Source: DASSQJ01 sp963773655
GTDB taxonomy: Bacteria; Actinomycetota; Actinomycetes; Actinomycetales; Dermatophilaceae
Reading direction: 5' to 3'
Assembly: GCA_963773655.1 (NCBI GenBank)
Contig: CAVZBX010000002.1
Span: 1 to 64,000, forward strand
Length of the DNA: 64,000 nt
Positions within the stretch are counted from its first letter, which is position 1; each line of letters starts with the position of its first letter. Position numbers and translations under genes: made by a program. This document shows, piece by piece, positions 26,708-34,926 of this stretch. The notes below the pieces were generated by a model. The model was not told where the DNA came from. It saw only the letters and a list, made by a program, of their open reading frames with translations, and did no database searches.

Positions 26708-27649
26708 ATGGCCGCCATCACGGTGGAGAATCTGCACAAGCACTATGGAGCGTTCCACGCCGTGGACGGGGTCACCTTCTCCGTGGAGGTGGGGGAGGTG
26801 TTCGCGCTCCTCGGCCCCAACGGCGCGGGAAAGACCACCACGGTGGAGATCCTCGAGGGCCACCGCACACGCACCGGCGGCATGGTGGACGTGTTGGGCT
26901 TCGACCCGCAGACAGGTGGTCGGGACTACCGCGAGCACATCGGGATCGTGCTGCAGGAGGCGGGGTTCGAGGAGGACTTCACCGTCCTGGAGCTGATGCG
27001 CCTCTACCGGGGCCTGTACCGCACGCATCTCGACGTCGATGAGCTGATCGACCACGTCGGTCTCGCCGAGAAGCGCAACGCCCGCGTCACGACGCTCTCC
27101 GGAGGCCAGCGCCGCCGCCTCGACCTGGGGCTGGGACTCGTGGGCGACCCCGACCTGGTCTTCCTCGACGAGCCCACCACCGGATTCGACCCGTCGGCGC
27201 GCCGCCGCGCCTGGGAGCTCGTGGACAGCCTTCGCGGCCTGGGCAAGACGGTGCTGCTCACCACCCACTACATGGACGAGGCCCAGCACCTCGCCGACCG
27301 TGTGGCGGTCGTCGTCGCTGGGCGCCTGGTGGCCCTCGGAACTCCGGACGAGCTCGGCGGCGCCGCCCGACACCTCTCCTGCATCACGTTCGACCTGCCC
27401 GACGACGTTCCGGCCTCCGACCTCCCGGACCTGGCCGCTATGGTCACCGCCAACGGGAGCTCGCCGGTGCAGGTGCGCACCGACGACCCGGCCACCGCTC
27501 TGCTGCGGCTGACCTCGTGGGCCGACCGACGCAACGTCACCCTCGGCAACCTCACCGTGACGCGGCCCTCCTTGGAGGAGGTCTACCTCGAGCTCATCGC
27601 CGGCACGGACGCCGGAGACGGCCAGCGCATGGAAGCGGCGATGCGGTGA
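26708..27649 (+). CDS. ABC transporter ATP-binding protein (ABC-2/DrrA type)
   Basis: 313 residues. Powers the fused permease encoded next. Walker A GPNGAGKTTT (36-45), Q-loop VLQEAGF (81-87), signature LSGGQRRRLDLG (130-141), Walker B VFLDEPTTGFDPSARR (151-166) and H-loop TTHYMDEA. The C-terminal ~90 residues are the extra domain of the drug/lipid-export (DrrA/CcmA) class. Start: ATG 26708 with GGGGGTGG before it; GTG 26699 in frame with AGGA upstream is equally possible. The stop overlaps the permease ATG (TGATG). Confidence 0.93.
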   Translation: MAAITVENLHKHYGAFHAVDGVTFSVEVGEVFALLGPNGAGKTTTVEILEGHRTRTGGMVDVLGFDPQTGGRDYREHIGIVLQEAGFEEDFTVLELMRLYRGLYRTHLDVDELIDHVGLAEKRNARVTTLSGGQRRRLDLGLGLVGDPDLVFLDEPTTGFDPSARRRAWELVDSLRGLGKTVLLTTHYMDEAQHLADRVAVVVAGRLVALGTPDELGGAARHLSCITFDLPDDVPASDLPDLAAMVTANGSSPVQVRTDDPATALLRLTSWADRRNVTLGNLTVTRPSLEEVYLELIAGTDAGDGQRMEAAMR

Positions 27650-29328
27650 TGGCCACCGTTCCGCTCCCCGTCCGGCAGCCGAGGCGACAACGCGCCCGCC
27701 GGCACGCGCCACCCACCCACCTGGTCCTCGACCAGCTCGGGCACACCATCCGAGGCCTGTGGCGCTCACGCACCGCGTTCGTGTTCACCTTCATGTTCCC
27801 GCTGACCTGGCTGGTCGTGCTCGGCCTGGTCATGGGCAAGGACACGGTCGACCCGGCCACCGGCCTGCCGATCATGCAGTTCCTCACCCCGACGGCCGCC
27901 GCCATGGGCATCCTCTTCTCCGCCTACCCGACTGTTGCCACCGCGACCGCCACGGCCCGCGAGGACGGGGTGCTCAAACGGTTCCACGGAACACCGCTGC
28001 CGACCTGGGCCTTCCTCGCGGGTCGGGCCGGGGCGGCAGTGGTCTTCGGGTTCGCCTCGTTCGCCGTCATGGTCACCGTGGGGGCGGTGTTCTACGACGT
28101 GGAGCTGATCGGCCGTACCGCCCTCGCCGTGGTGGTGACCTGCCTGGTCGCCCTCGCGTGCTTCGCCGCCGTGGGAATGGCGGTGGCCGCCGTGGCGCCC
28201 TCCGCTGCGACCGCTCAGGCGGCGTCCATCGCGAGCACGGTGGTCCTCGCCTTCCTGTCCGGGATGATGGGTTTCGGTGACATGCCCGTGTGGGCCGACC
28301 GCATCGCCGCCTTCTTCCCCGTCAAGCCGTTCAACGACGCCCTGCACGAACAGTTCAACCCCTACGGCACCGGCGCCGGCTGGGACCTCCAGGCGCTCGG
28401 CGTGATGACGGTCTGGGGCGTGGCCGCGGCGCTGGTGGCGGTGTGGGCCTTCCGGTGGGACCCAGCCGTCAGCCGATCGGCGCGTGGACAGGCTTCCCGA
28501 GGCGGCGGTGTCCGGTCGACGCCGCAGCGCGCAAACGTCCGCACGGTCCACGTGGTGAACAGCCGACACCACGGGCGCGGACGACGGCTCCTCGAGCAGG
28601 TCCGGTGGGCCAACCGCGGCACCCGACGTGACCCGGGGTCCATGTTCTTCGCCGTGGCCATGCCGCTGACGCTCTTCGCGTTCATGATCTCGGTCTACGA
28701 CCCTGAGTCGACCGGCCCCGCTGGGGAGCCGATCGACGTCTACACCCTGTGCGGCCTCGCGTCCTGGGGGGCCGCGGTGCTCGGGTTCGTGTACCTGCCG
28801 GAAGCCATCGCCGGGGCCCGCGAGGCCGGTGTCCTGAAACGGCTGAGGGGCACCCCGCTACCACCCTCGTTCTTCCTGGCCGGCCGCGGTGCATCGGCCC
28901 TGTGGACCGCGCTGTTGACCGGTGCGCTGCTGGTCCTGGAAGGCATCCTGTTCTTCGACCTGGACATCGCGGCCTCCGGCCTCCCTGCGGCGGCGGGGCT
29001 GCTCCTGCTCGGGACGGCCAGCATCACCGCACTGGGCTTCGTCCTGGCCTCTGTCGCACCCAGCCGCACCGCTGCCGGCGCGGTCGGGCTGGGCATCCTC
29101 TTCCCCGTGTCGTTCATCTCGAACGTGTTCGTCGCCGGCGACATGCCGTCCTGGCTGGACACCGTGGGATCGGTCCTGCCCCTGAAACACCTCGCGCACT
29201 CACTGGTCACGGCCCTGGACCCGGCTGGACCCTCCGTGAGCTGGACGAGCGTGGCGGTCATGACCGGCTGGCTGGTGCTCGCCGGTCTCGTTGCCGTCCG
29301 CGTCTTCCGATGGGAGCCCCGGCGATAG
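27649..29328 (+). CDS. fused double ABC-2 permease
   Basis: 559 residues made of two ABC-2 membrane halves in one chain. Half 1 (residues ~20-265) and half 2 (~325-559) each have six hydrophobic segments and the same landmarks: GVLKRFHGTPLPTWAFLAGR in half 1 and GVLKRLRGTPLPPSFFLAGR in half 2, and FGDMPVWADRIAAFFPVKPF versus AGDMPSWLDTVGSVLPLKHL. A basic cytoplasmic linker (SRSARGQASRGGG... HHGRGRRLLEQVRWANRG) joins them. Most relatives are separate half-size permeases that dimerise; here one polypeptide would form the whole channel. The ATG shares a base with the ATPase stop. Substrate unknown; drug, lipid or peptide export is typical of the class. Confidence 0.9.
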   Translation: MATVPLPVRQPRRQRARRHAPPTHLVLDQLGHTIRGLWRSRTAFVFTFMFPLTWLVVLGLVMGKDTVDPATGLPIMQFLTPTAAAMGILFSAYPTVATATATAREDGVLKRFHGTPLPTWAFLAGRAGAAVVFGFASFAVMVTVGAVFYDVELIGRTALAVVVTCLVALACFAAVGMAVAAVAPSAATAQAASIASTVVLAFLSGMMGFGDMPVWADRIAAFFPVKPFNDALHEQFNPYGTGAGWDLQALGVMTVWGVAAALVAVWAFRWDPAVSRSARGQASRGGGVRSTPQRANVRTVHVVNSRHHGRGRRLLEQVRWANRGTRRDPGSMFFAVAMPLTLFAFMISVYDPESTGPAGEPIDVYTLCGLASWGAAVLGFVYLPEAIAGAREAGVLKRLRGTPLPPSFFLAGRGASALWTALLTGALLVLEGILFFDLDIAASGLPAAAGLLLLGTASITALGFVLASVAPSRTAAGAVGLGILFPVSFISNVFVAGDMPSWLDTVGSVLPLKHLAHSLVTALDPAGPSVSWTSVAVMTGWLVLAGLVAVRVFRWEPRR

Positions 29329-29405
29329 GCCCACTTCCGGGCCGGTGGGTCGGAGACCGGTCGCCGGCGGCAACAACTCGACGAACCTGCAAGGGGGTGG
29401 ATGGT

Positions 29406-30218
29406 GTGGACGAACCGGTGCCGTATGCGGTGACGCCGTTTCCTGCTGGGCGTCGGGTGGTGTTGGACGTCCTCCGGGCTGCGACCGCGCGTTTTCCGGT
29501 CCATGCGCTGGTGGAGTACGACGTCAGCGAGGCCAAGCGGCGGATGGCGCAGAGCCCGGAGCATGTCTCATGGACCGGTTTCGTGGTGGCGACGCTGGGC
29601 CGGGCCGTCGCGCTGCACCCCGAGCTCAATGCGAGGCGGGCCGGCCGACGAATCGTACGGTTCAGCCGCGTCGATGTCGCCGCCACGGTGGAGCGCGCCG
29701 GGGCGCCGGATGCCGCGCCGACCCCGGTGACCATCCGCTCGGCGGACGTGCTGCCCCCCGACCGCATCACAGCGGCGTTGGCCGAGGCGAAGCGCACCAC
29801 CGCGGCGCGCCGGACCGGCGCGACGCCGCTGCGGTCGCGCCTCCCGGGGCCGCTGCGCCGCGGGGTCCTTCACGTGCTCGCCTCCACTCCCCGAGGGGCG
29901 GCGTCATTCGGTCCGTGTGTCGGTGTGACCTCACTGGGGATGCTCGGCGGCGGCGGGGGGTGGGCCGTGCCGTTGGCACCACTGACCGTCGTCGTCACCG
30001 TCGCGGGCGTCGTCGACCGGCCGGTCGCCCGAGACGGGCAGGTGGTGATCCGGCCCCACCTCCCGATGACCCTCAGCTTCGACCACGCCGTCGTCGACGG
30101 AGCACCGGCAGCCCGGTTCGCCGAGACCCTACGGATCTTGATCGAGAGCGCCGCCGTCCTGACCGACGCCCCCGAAGGAGAGCGCCATGATGACCAGCCC
30201 GCTGAAGTACCGCACTGA
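29406..30218 (+). CDS. stand-alone 2-oxoacid dehydrogenase E2-type acyltransferase domain
   Basis: 270 residues, only the catalytic domain of the lipoate acyltransferase (E2)/chloramphenicol acetyltransferase superfamily. Visible are RRVVLDVLRAATARFPVHALVEYDVSEA, SWTGFVVATLGRAVALHPELNA, and the active-site motif SFDHAVVDGAPAARF with catalytic His227 and Asp231 (H-x3-DG). The lipoyl and E1/E3-binding domains are absent and no oxo-acid dehydrogenase genes are near, so it probably moves an acyl group from CoA to another acceptor. GTG 29406 has AAGGGGG 8 nt upstream. The 3' end overlaps the hydrolase gene by 32 nt. Confidence 0.83.
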   Translation: MDEPVPYAVTPFPAGRRVVLDVLRAATARFPVHALVEYDVSEAKRRMAQSPEHVSWTGFVVATLGRAVALHPELNARRAGRRIVRFSRVDVAATVERAGAPDAAPTPVTIRSADVLPPDRITAALAEAKRTTAARRTGATPLRSRLPGPLRRGVLHVLASTPRGAASFGPCVGVTSLGMLGGGGGWAVPLAPLTVVVTVAGVVDRPVARDGQVVIRPHLPMTLSFDHAVVDGAPAARFAETLRILIESAAVLTDAPEGERHDDQPAEVPH

Positions 30219-31086
30219 TCTGCGGGCGGCGCAGGCCAGGCTTGCCGACCTGCACAGCCGCACGGCGGAGCTACCGACGGGGCCGGTGGAGTACCTCGAC
30301 CAGGGCGAGGGCCCCGCGGTCCTGCTCGTTCATGGGATCTTCGGCGGCCACGACGCCGCACTGCGGCTGGCCGACCCGAGCGACCTCGCGGGCTACCGGC
30401 GGCTGGCGCCGTCCCGCTTCGGCTACCTCGGCACGGCCATGCCCCCGCACGCCTCGGTGGCGCTGCAGGCGGACACCCACGCGGCGCTGCTCGACACCCA
30501 GGAGATCGACCGCGCCGCCGTCCTGGCCGGTTCAGCGGGCACGACCTCCGCGCTGGAGCTGGCACTGCGTCATCCCGACCGGGTCGCGGGCCTGGTCCTG
30601 CTCTCCTCGAATGCTCCCGGCCCGCAGCATGACACCGACGGCATCCCCGCCTGGCTGGCACGGCGCCTGTGGGCCTCGAACCCCCTGATGTGGGCGGCGC
30701 GCACGTACGCCACCCGTTCGATCACCTCGCTGATGGGCGTCCCGCCGGACCTCACCCTCAGCACCGAGGACCGCGCGCGCCTCGAGGAGGAGCTCGACTC
30801 GATCTTCCCGGTCGCCCTCCGCGTGCGCGGCTGCCTCTTCGACGCCTTCACCGGGAACAAGGCGATCAACACCCTCGCGTTGGAGGAGGTTCGCGCGCCG
30901 ACGCTGGTGATCCACTTCCGCGACGACACCGGGGCACCGTTCGCCGGCGCCCGGACGCTCGCGCACCGAGTCCCCGGTGCCCAGACGCTGTTCATCGACC
31001 ACGGCGGCCACCTCGGCCTCGGCCAGCACCCCGAGGTCGGAGCCACCCTCCGCCGGTTTCTCGACGAGGTGCTCCCCACCCGCTGA
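30187..31086 (+). CDS. alpha/beta hydrolase
   Basis: 299 residues. Oxyanion-hole motif VLLVHGIFGGHDAA near residues 45-58, nucleophile Ser116 in LAGSAGTTSALELALRHP, an acid in VIHFRDDTGAPFAGA, and the catalytic His in FIDHGGHLGLGQHPEV near residue 276: a complete catalytic triad of the fold. Substrate unknown. ATG 30187 has GAAGGAG at 30174-30180 and lies inside the end of the acyltransferase gene, so both are made from the same mRNA. Last gene of the ABC operon; tRNA-Phe on the other strand follows 44 bp later. Confidence 0.88.
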   Translation: MMTSPLKYRTDLRAAQARLADLHSRTAELPTGPVEYLDQGEGPAVLLVHGIFGGHDAALRLADPSDLAGYRRLAPSRFGYLGTAMPPHASVALQADTHAALLDTQEIDRAAVLAGSAGTTSALELALRHPDRVAGLVLLSSNAPGPQHDTDGIPAWLARRLWASNPLMWAARTYATRSITSLMGVPPDLTLSTEDRARLEEELDSIFPVALRVRGCLFDAFTGNKAINTLALEEVRAPTLVIHFRDDTGAPFAGARTLAHRVPGAQTLFIDHGGHLGLGQHPEVGATLRRFLDEVLPTR

Positions 31087-31130
31087 GCGCGCCTGCGGCC
31101 GCTGCACCGCTCGCGGGGACTGGGTTCTGC

Positions 31131-31207
31131 TGGTGGCCAGGGGCGGGGTCGAACCGCCGACCTTCCGATTTTCAGTCGGACGCTCGTACCAACTGAGCTA
31201 CCTGGCC
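31131..31207 (-). tRNA. tRNA-Phe (GAA)
   Basis: Minus strand. Acceptor GGCCAGG pairs with CCTGGCC, discriminator A, and an encoded CCA (31131-31133). D-arm AGCTCAGTTGGT, anticodon loop CTGAAAA with anticodon GAA, and T-arm GGTTCGACC are all intact. Third in the order Glu-Asp-Phe. Confidence 0.95.
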
Positions 31208-31253
31208 GGGCCTTCGGCGACGTGACCGGTGACCCGGCCCCTTCGTGAAGGAG

Positions 31254-31327
31254 CGACCCCGACGGGACTCGAACCCGCGACCTCCGCCGTGACAGGGCGG
31301 CGCGCTAACCAACTGCGCTACGGGGCC
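31254..31327 (-). tRNA. tRNA-Asp (GTC)
   Basis: Minus strand, 74 nt. Acceptor GGCCCCG with CGGGGTC (one G-T pair), D-arm GCGCAGTTGGTTAGCGC, anticodon GTC in CTGTCAC, T-loop GGTTCGAGTCC, discriminator G. CCA is not encoded. Confidence 0.95.
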
Positions 31328-31345
31328 TTGTGTGGTGCAAGACCG

Positions 31346-31418
31346 TATCCCCAACGGGATTCGAACCCGTGCTACCGCCGTGAAAGGGCGGGGTCCTGGG
31401 CCGCTAGACGATGGGGAC
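31346..31418 (-). tRNA. tRNA-Glu (TTC)
   Basis: Minus strand, 73 nt. Acceptor GTCCCCA with TGGGGAT, D-arm TCGTCTAGCGGCC, anticodon TTC in CTTTCAC, T-arm GGGTTCGAATCCC. CCA is not encoded. First tRNA of the cluster. Confidence 0.95.
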
Positions 31419-31516
31419 CCGACCTCGCCGGACCCTTGACGTCACGCAGACCGGTGTTCGGATCCGTCGAGGACTCGGAAAGCATAGGGGACGGGGCGGG
31501 CGCCCACCAAAACGGC

Positions 31517-31538
31517 TGCCCCGGCCTTCGCCGGGGCA
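31517..31538 (-). terminator. intrinsic terminator of the aldo/keto reductase gene
   Basis: 9-bp perfect stem with a tetraloop just after the reductase stop; read on the minus strand it is followed within a few bases by TTTT, a rare T-run in this sequence. Confidence 0.7.
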
Positions 31539-31547
31539 CCCGTGGGG

Positions 31548-32393
31548 TCAGGAGGGGACGTAGTCGAACTCGTCCGGGTTCGGGCCCCGGCGGCCCTCCT
31601 CGCCCCGGTCCAGGCCGGAGATCCGCTCGACCTCCTCCGGGCTGAGCGAGAAGTCGAAGATCTCGAAGTTCTCGCGGATGCGCGCCGGCGTCACCGACTT
31701 GGGGAAGACGATGTCGCCGCGCTCGACGTGCCAGCGCAGCGCGACCTGTGCGGTCGACTTCCCCTTCGCGGCCGCGATCTCCTCGAGCACCGGGTCGTCG
31801 AGCACGGCGCCCTGGGCGATCGGCGACCAGGCCTCGGTGGCGATGCCGAGCTCGGCGTCCGCCGTGCGGACGGCCTCGTTGCCGAAGTAGGGGTGGACCT
31901 CCACCTGGTTGACCGCCGGGACCACGCCGGTCTCGTCGACGACCCGGCGCAGGTGGTCGGGCTGGAAGTTGGAGACGCCGATGGAGGCGGCGCGCCCGTC
32001 CTCGACGAAGGAGGCCAGCGTGCGCCAGGTCGAGACGAAGTCGCCGTCGTAGAGCGTGGGTAGCGGCCAGTGGATGAGGAACAGGTCGATCCAGTCGACG
32101 CCGAGCCGCTCGAGGGTCTCGCCGAAGGTGCGTCGGGCGTCCTCGGGGCGGTGGAAACCGTTGTTGAGCTTGGAGGTCAGGTAGACCTCCTCGCGCGGGA
32201 GGCCGGAGCGGGCGACGGCCTGGCCGACCTCGCGCTCGTTGCCGTACATCTGCGCGGTGTCGATGTGCCGGTAGCCCACCTCGAGCGCCGTGCTCACCGC
32301 CTGGGCGGTGTCGCGCGGGTCGATCTGGAAGACGCCGAACCCGAGCTGGGGGATCGTCCGGCCGTTGTTCAGGGTGATCGTGGGAACGGTCAT
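31548..32393 (-). CDS. aldo/keto reductase (2,5-diketo-D-gluconate reductase type)
   Basis: 281 residues. NADPH-dependent carbonyl reductase, TIM barrel. The catalytic tetrad is visible: Asp in YRHIDTAQ, Tyr in QMYGNE, Lys in LTSKLNN, His in FLIHWPLP. Also GVSNFQPDHL, NQVEVHPYF, and the cofactor-binding PKSVTPARIRENFEIFDF, which places it with the DkgA/AKR5-like group. Start ATG 32393 (MTVPTITLNNGR) gives the normal family N-terminus; no good ribosome site is seen. Isolated gene between the tRNAs and an inverted-repeat element at 32461. Confidence 0.93.
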   Translation of the reverse strand: MTVPTITLNNGRTIPQLGFGVFQIDPRDTAQAVSTALEVGYRHIDTAQMYGNEREVGQAVARSGLPREEVYLTSKLNNGFHRPEDARRTFGETLERLGVDWIDLFLIHWPLPTLYDGDFVSTWRTLASFVEDGRAASIGVSNFQPDHLRRVVDETGVVPAVNQVEVHPYFGNEAVRTADAELGIATEAWSPIAQGAVLDDPVLEEIAAAKGKSTAQVALRWHVERGDIVFPKSVTPARIRENFEIFDFSLSPEEVERISGLDRGEEGRRGPNPDEFDYVPS

Positions 32394-32460
32394 GCCGGGT
32401 CCAGCGCGGCAGCGGCCACGCGATATTCCGGATGGTCGGGTACGCGCCGGTCGCCCGGAC

Positions 32461-32511
32461 GCGAACGTGGGTGGGAATCGTCGGCAGGCGACGATCTTCA
32501 TCCACGTTCGC
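32461..32511. repeat. intergenic inverted-repeat element, copy A
   Basis: 22-bp arms (32461-32482 and 32490-32511), 18 of 22 paired plus G-T pairs, 7-bp loop. The left arm GAACGTGGGTGGGAATCGTC is shared with copies B (37682) and C (56091). It lies 23 bp after the stop of the PHP gene. Confidence 0.8.
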
Positions 32512-32534
32512 AGGGGGAGGAGGGCGGAGTGTGT

Positions 32535-33590
32535 TCAGCCGTCCGGCCGGGCCCACGCCCGGAGCCGGTCGACGTCCCACGTGGTGACGATGCGGTCGGC
32601 GTCGATGCCGAGCCGCTCGGCCCGCGCGCAGCCGTTCGCCTTCATGTCGAGCTGGCCGGGCGCGTGGGCGTCGGAGTCGATCGCGAAGAGGCAGCCGATG
32701 TCGCGGGCGAGCTCGAGGAGGTCGTCCGGGGGGTCGCACCGCTCGGGGCGGCTGTTGATCTCCACCGCCGTGTCGTGCTCGGCACAGGCCTCGAAGACGG
32801 CACGGGCGTCGAACTCCGACGGTGGCCGGGTGCCGCGGGAGCCCTCGACGAGCCGCCCGGTGCAGTGCCCGAGGACGTTGACGCGCGGGTTCTGCACCGC
32901 CGTGACCATCCGTCGCGTCATCGGCCCGGCGTTCATGCGCAGCTTGCTGTGCACGGACGCCGTGACGAGGTCGAGGCGCGCGAGCATGGCCTCGCTCTGG
33001 TCGAGCGAGCCGTCGTCGAGGATGTCGACCTCGATGCCCTTGAGCAGCGTGAACTGGCCGACGAGGGAGCGGTTCACGCCGTCGACCACCGCGAGCTGCT
33101 TCGTCAGCCGCTCGGCACTGAGCCCGTTCGCGACGCGAAGCGACGGGCTGTGGTCGGTGAGCACCATCCACTCGTGGTCGAGCTCGACGGCGGTGAGCAC
33201 CATCTCCTCGATCGGGGAGCCGCCGTCGCTCCACGTCGAGTGGGTGTGGCAGTCGCCGCGGAGGGCCGCGTACAGCTGCTCGCCCCCCTCGGCCAGCGGC
33301 CCACCGGCCTTCTGCTGCAGCGAGGTCAGGTACGACGGCACGCCGCCCTCGAGCGCCTCCGCGATGACCGCGCTCGTCGACGTGCCGATGCCGGCCAGCT
33401 GCCGGAGCGTCCCCTCCTCGGCGCGCCGGCGCAGCTCGTCCGGGTCGGTCTCGCGCACCGTCACCACCGCCTTCCGGAAGGCCTCGACCCGGTAGGTGCC
33501 GGCGCGGGTGCGCTCGAGGAGGAAGGCGATCCGGCGCAGCGCGTCGACCGGGTCGACCGGTGCGTCGAGCGGGGTGAGCGCGGCGACCAC
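32535..33590 (-). CDS. PHP-domain phosphoesterase with N-terminal helix-hairpin-helix region
   Basis: 351 residues. Residues 1-100 resemble the helical DNA-binding part of PolX-type proteins (PVDALRRIAFLLERTRAGTYRVEAFRKA... LRQLAGIGTSTSAVIAEAL), without the polymerase palm. Residues ~125-345 are a PHP metal-dependent phosphoesterase: DCHTHSTWSDGG, VLTDHSP, KGIEVDIL, ASVHSKLRM, GHCTGR, DSDAHAPGQL supply the His/Asp metal ligands. Probably a nuclease or phosphatase linked to DNA repair. GTG 33590 lies 1 nt from the stop of the upstream aminotransferase, so the two are coupled. Confidence 0.86.
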   Translation of the reverse strand: MVAALTPLDAPVDPVDALRRIAFLLERTRAGTYRVEAFRKAVVTVRETDPDELRRRAEEGTLRQLAGIGTSTSAVIAEALEGGVPSYLTSLQQKAGGPLAEGGEQLYAALRGDCHTHSTWSDGGSPIEEMVLTAVELDHEWMVLTDHSPSLRVANGLSAERLTKQLAVVDGVNRSLVGQFTLLKGIEVDILDDGSLDQSEAMLARLDLVTASVHSKLRMNAGPMTRRMVTAVQNPRVNVLGHCTGRLVEGSRGTRPPSEFDARAVFEACAEHDTAVEINSRPERCDPPDDLLELARDIGCLFAIDSDAHAPGQLDMKANGCARAERLGIDADRIVTTWDVDRLRAWARPDG

Positions 33591-33591
33591 G

Positions 33592-34815
33592 TCAGGCCGC
33601 CGACCGGGCGAGCTCGTCGAGGGCGGTGAGCACGCGGTCGACGTCGTCACGGGAGGTGTACGGCGCCAGCCCGAGCCGCACGCCCCCCTCGTCGCCGAGC
33701 CCGAGGTGGCGCGACGCCTCGAGCGCGTAGAAGTGGCTGGCGGGGGCGTTGACCCCACGCTCGGCGAGCCACCGGGCCACGTCACCCGGGGCTCGCCCGT
33801 CGACGGTGAGCAGCAGCGTGGGGGTGCGCCGGGCGGCGTTCGAGTGCACGGTGACCCCCGGCACCGCCCGGACGCCTCGTTCGAGGACGTCGAGCAGGGC
33901 GTCCTCGTGCGCCTCCAGCTCCGCCATCGACGACTCGAGCCGCGAGCGCCGGTCCTCGGGGGCCACGGGGGTGTCGAGGTCGCCGAGCCCGGCGAGGAAG
34001 TCGACCGCGGCGGTGGTGCCGGCCATGAGCTCGTAGGGCAGGGTGCCCAGCTCGAAGCGCTCGGGCACCGCGTCGGAGGAGGGGAGGAGCTTGTCCGGAC
34101 GGAGGCCCTCGAGCAGCTCGGGCGAGGCGGCGAGCACGCCGCAGTGCGGGCCGAGGAACTTGTAGGGGGAGCAGGTCCAGACGTCGGCGCCGATCGCGCC
34201 GACGTCGACGGCGGCGTGCGGGGTCGCGTGCACGCCGTCGACCCAGTGCAGGGCGCCGACCTCGTGGGCGACCGCGGAGAGGGCCGACGTGTCCGGGCGG
34301 GTGCCGACGAGGTTGGAGGCGGCGGTCGTGGCGACGAGCCGGGTGCGCTCCGTGACCTGGGCCCGGACGGCGTCGACCGACAGCTCGGCCGTGGCGGGGT
34401 CGAAGTCCACCCAGCGCACGGTGGCGCCGACGGCCTCGGCCACCTGGACCCAGGGGCGGATGTTCGAGTCGTGGTCGAGCCGGGTGACGACCACCTCGTC
34501 GCCGGGGCCCCAGCCCTTGGCGAGGGCGCGGGCGACGTCGTAGGTGAGGGCGGTGGCGCTGCGCCCGACGACGATGCCGCGCGGGTCGGCGGCCAGCAGG
34601 TCGGCGAGGGCCCGGCGGCACGCGCGGACCACGTCGTCGGCGCGGCGCTCGGACGCGGTGAGGGTGCCCCGGTTGGAGATGGCCGAGGTCAGGGTGCGGG
34701 CCACGGCCTCACCGACGACGTCGGGCACCTGGCTGCCGCCCGGGCCGTCGAAGTGGGCGGCCCCCTCGGCGAGGGCGGGGAAGTGGGAGCGGATCCGGTC
34801 GACGTCGTACGGCAT
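33592..34815 (-). CDS. class-V aminotransferase, cysteine desulfurase-like
   Basis: 407 residues. PLP fold type I. HFDGPGGSQVPDVV near the N-terminus, substrate/cofactor region TRLDHDSNIRPWVQ, LVGTRPDTSALS, the Asp-containing VDGVHATPHAAVD, and the Schiff-base lysine in WTCSPYKFLGPHCGVL. This is the 'cysteine desulfurase-like' subgroup (VC1184 type) and not IscS/SufS; I see no mobile loop with the catalytic Cys. Start ATG 34815 (MPYDVDRIRSHFP), with an AGGAT-like -10 and no ribosome site; ATG 34824 is an alternative. Runs into the PHP gene. Confidence 0.85.
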   Translation of the reverse strand: MPYDVDRIRSHFPALAEGAAHFDGPGGSQVPDVVGEAVARTLTSAISNRGTLTASERRADDVVRACRRALADLLAADPRGIVVGRSATALTYDVARALAKGWGPGDEVVVTRLDHDSNIRPWVQVAEAVGATVRWVDFDPATAELSVDAVRAQVTERTRLVATTAASNLVGTRPDTSALSAVAHEVGALHWVDGVHATPHAAVDVGAIGADVWTCSPYKFLGPHCGVLAASPELLEGLRPDKLLPSSDAVPERFELGTLPYELMAGTTAAVDFLAGLGDLDTPVAPEDRRSRLESSMAELEAHEDALLDVLERGVRAVPGVTVHSNAARRTPTLLLTVDGRAPGDVARWLAERGVNAPASHFYALEASRHLGLGDEGGVRLGLAPYTSRDDVDRVLTALDELARSAA

Positions 34816-34926
34816 GCCGGCCATCCTCGCGCACCGCGCACGCGTGCATCCATGCGCCTCGTGTGCCGAACCGGTCGCGGGGGCAGCCGACCTGGGCACA
34901 CGCTGCCGTGGAGGGCGGCGGCCCGG

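Noticed and set aside
31131..31418. tRNA cluster as a mobile-element attachment site
   Set aside because: No integrase and no partial tRNA duplicate seen in the window.
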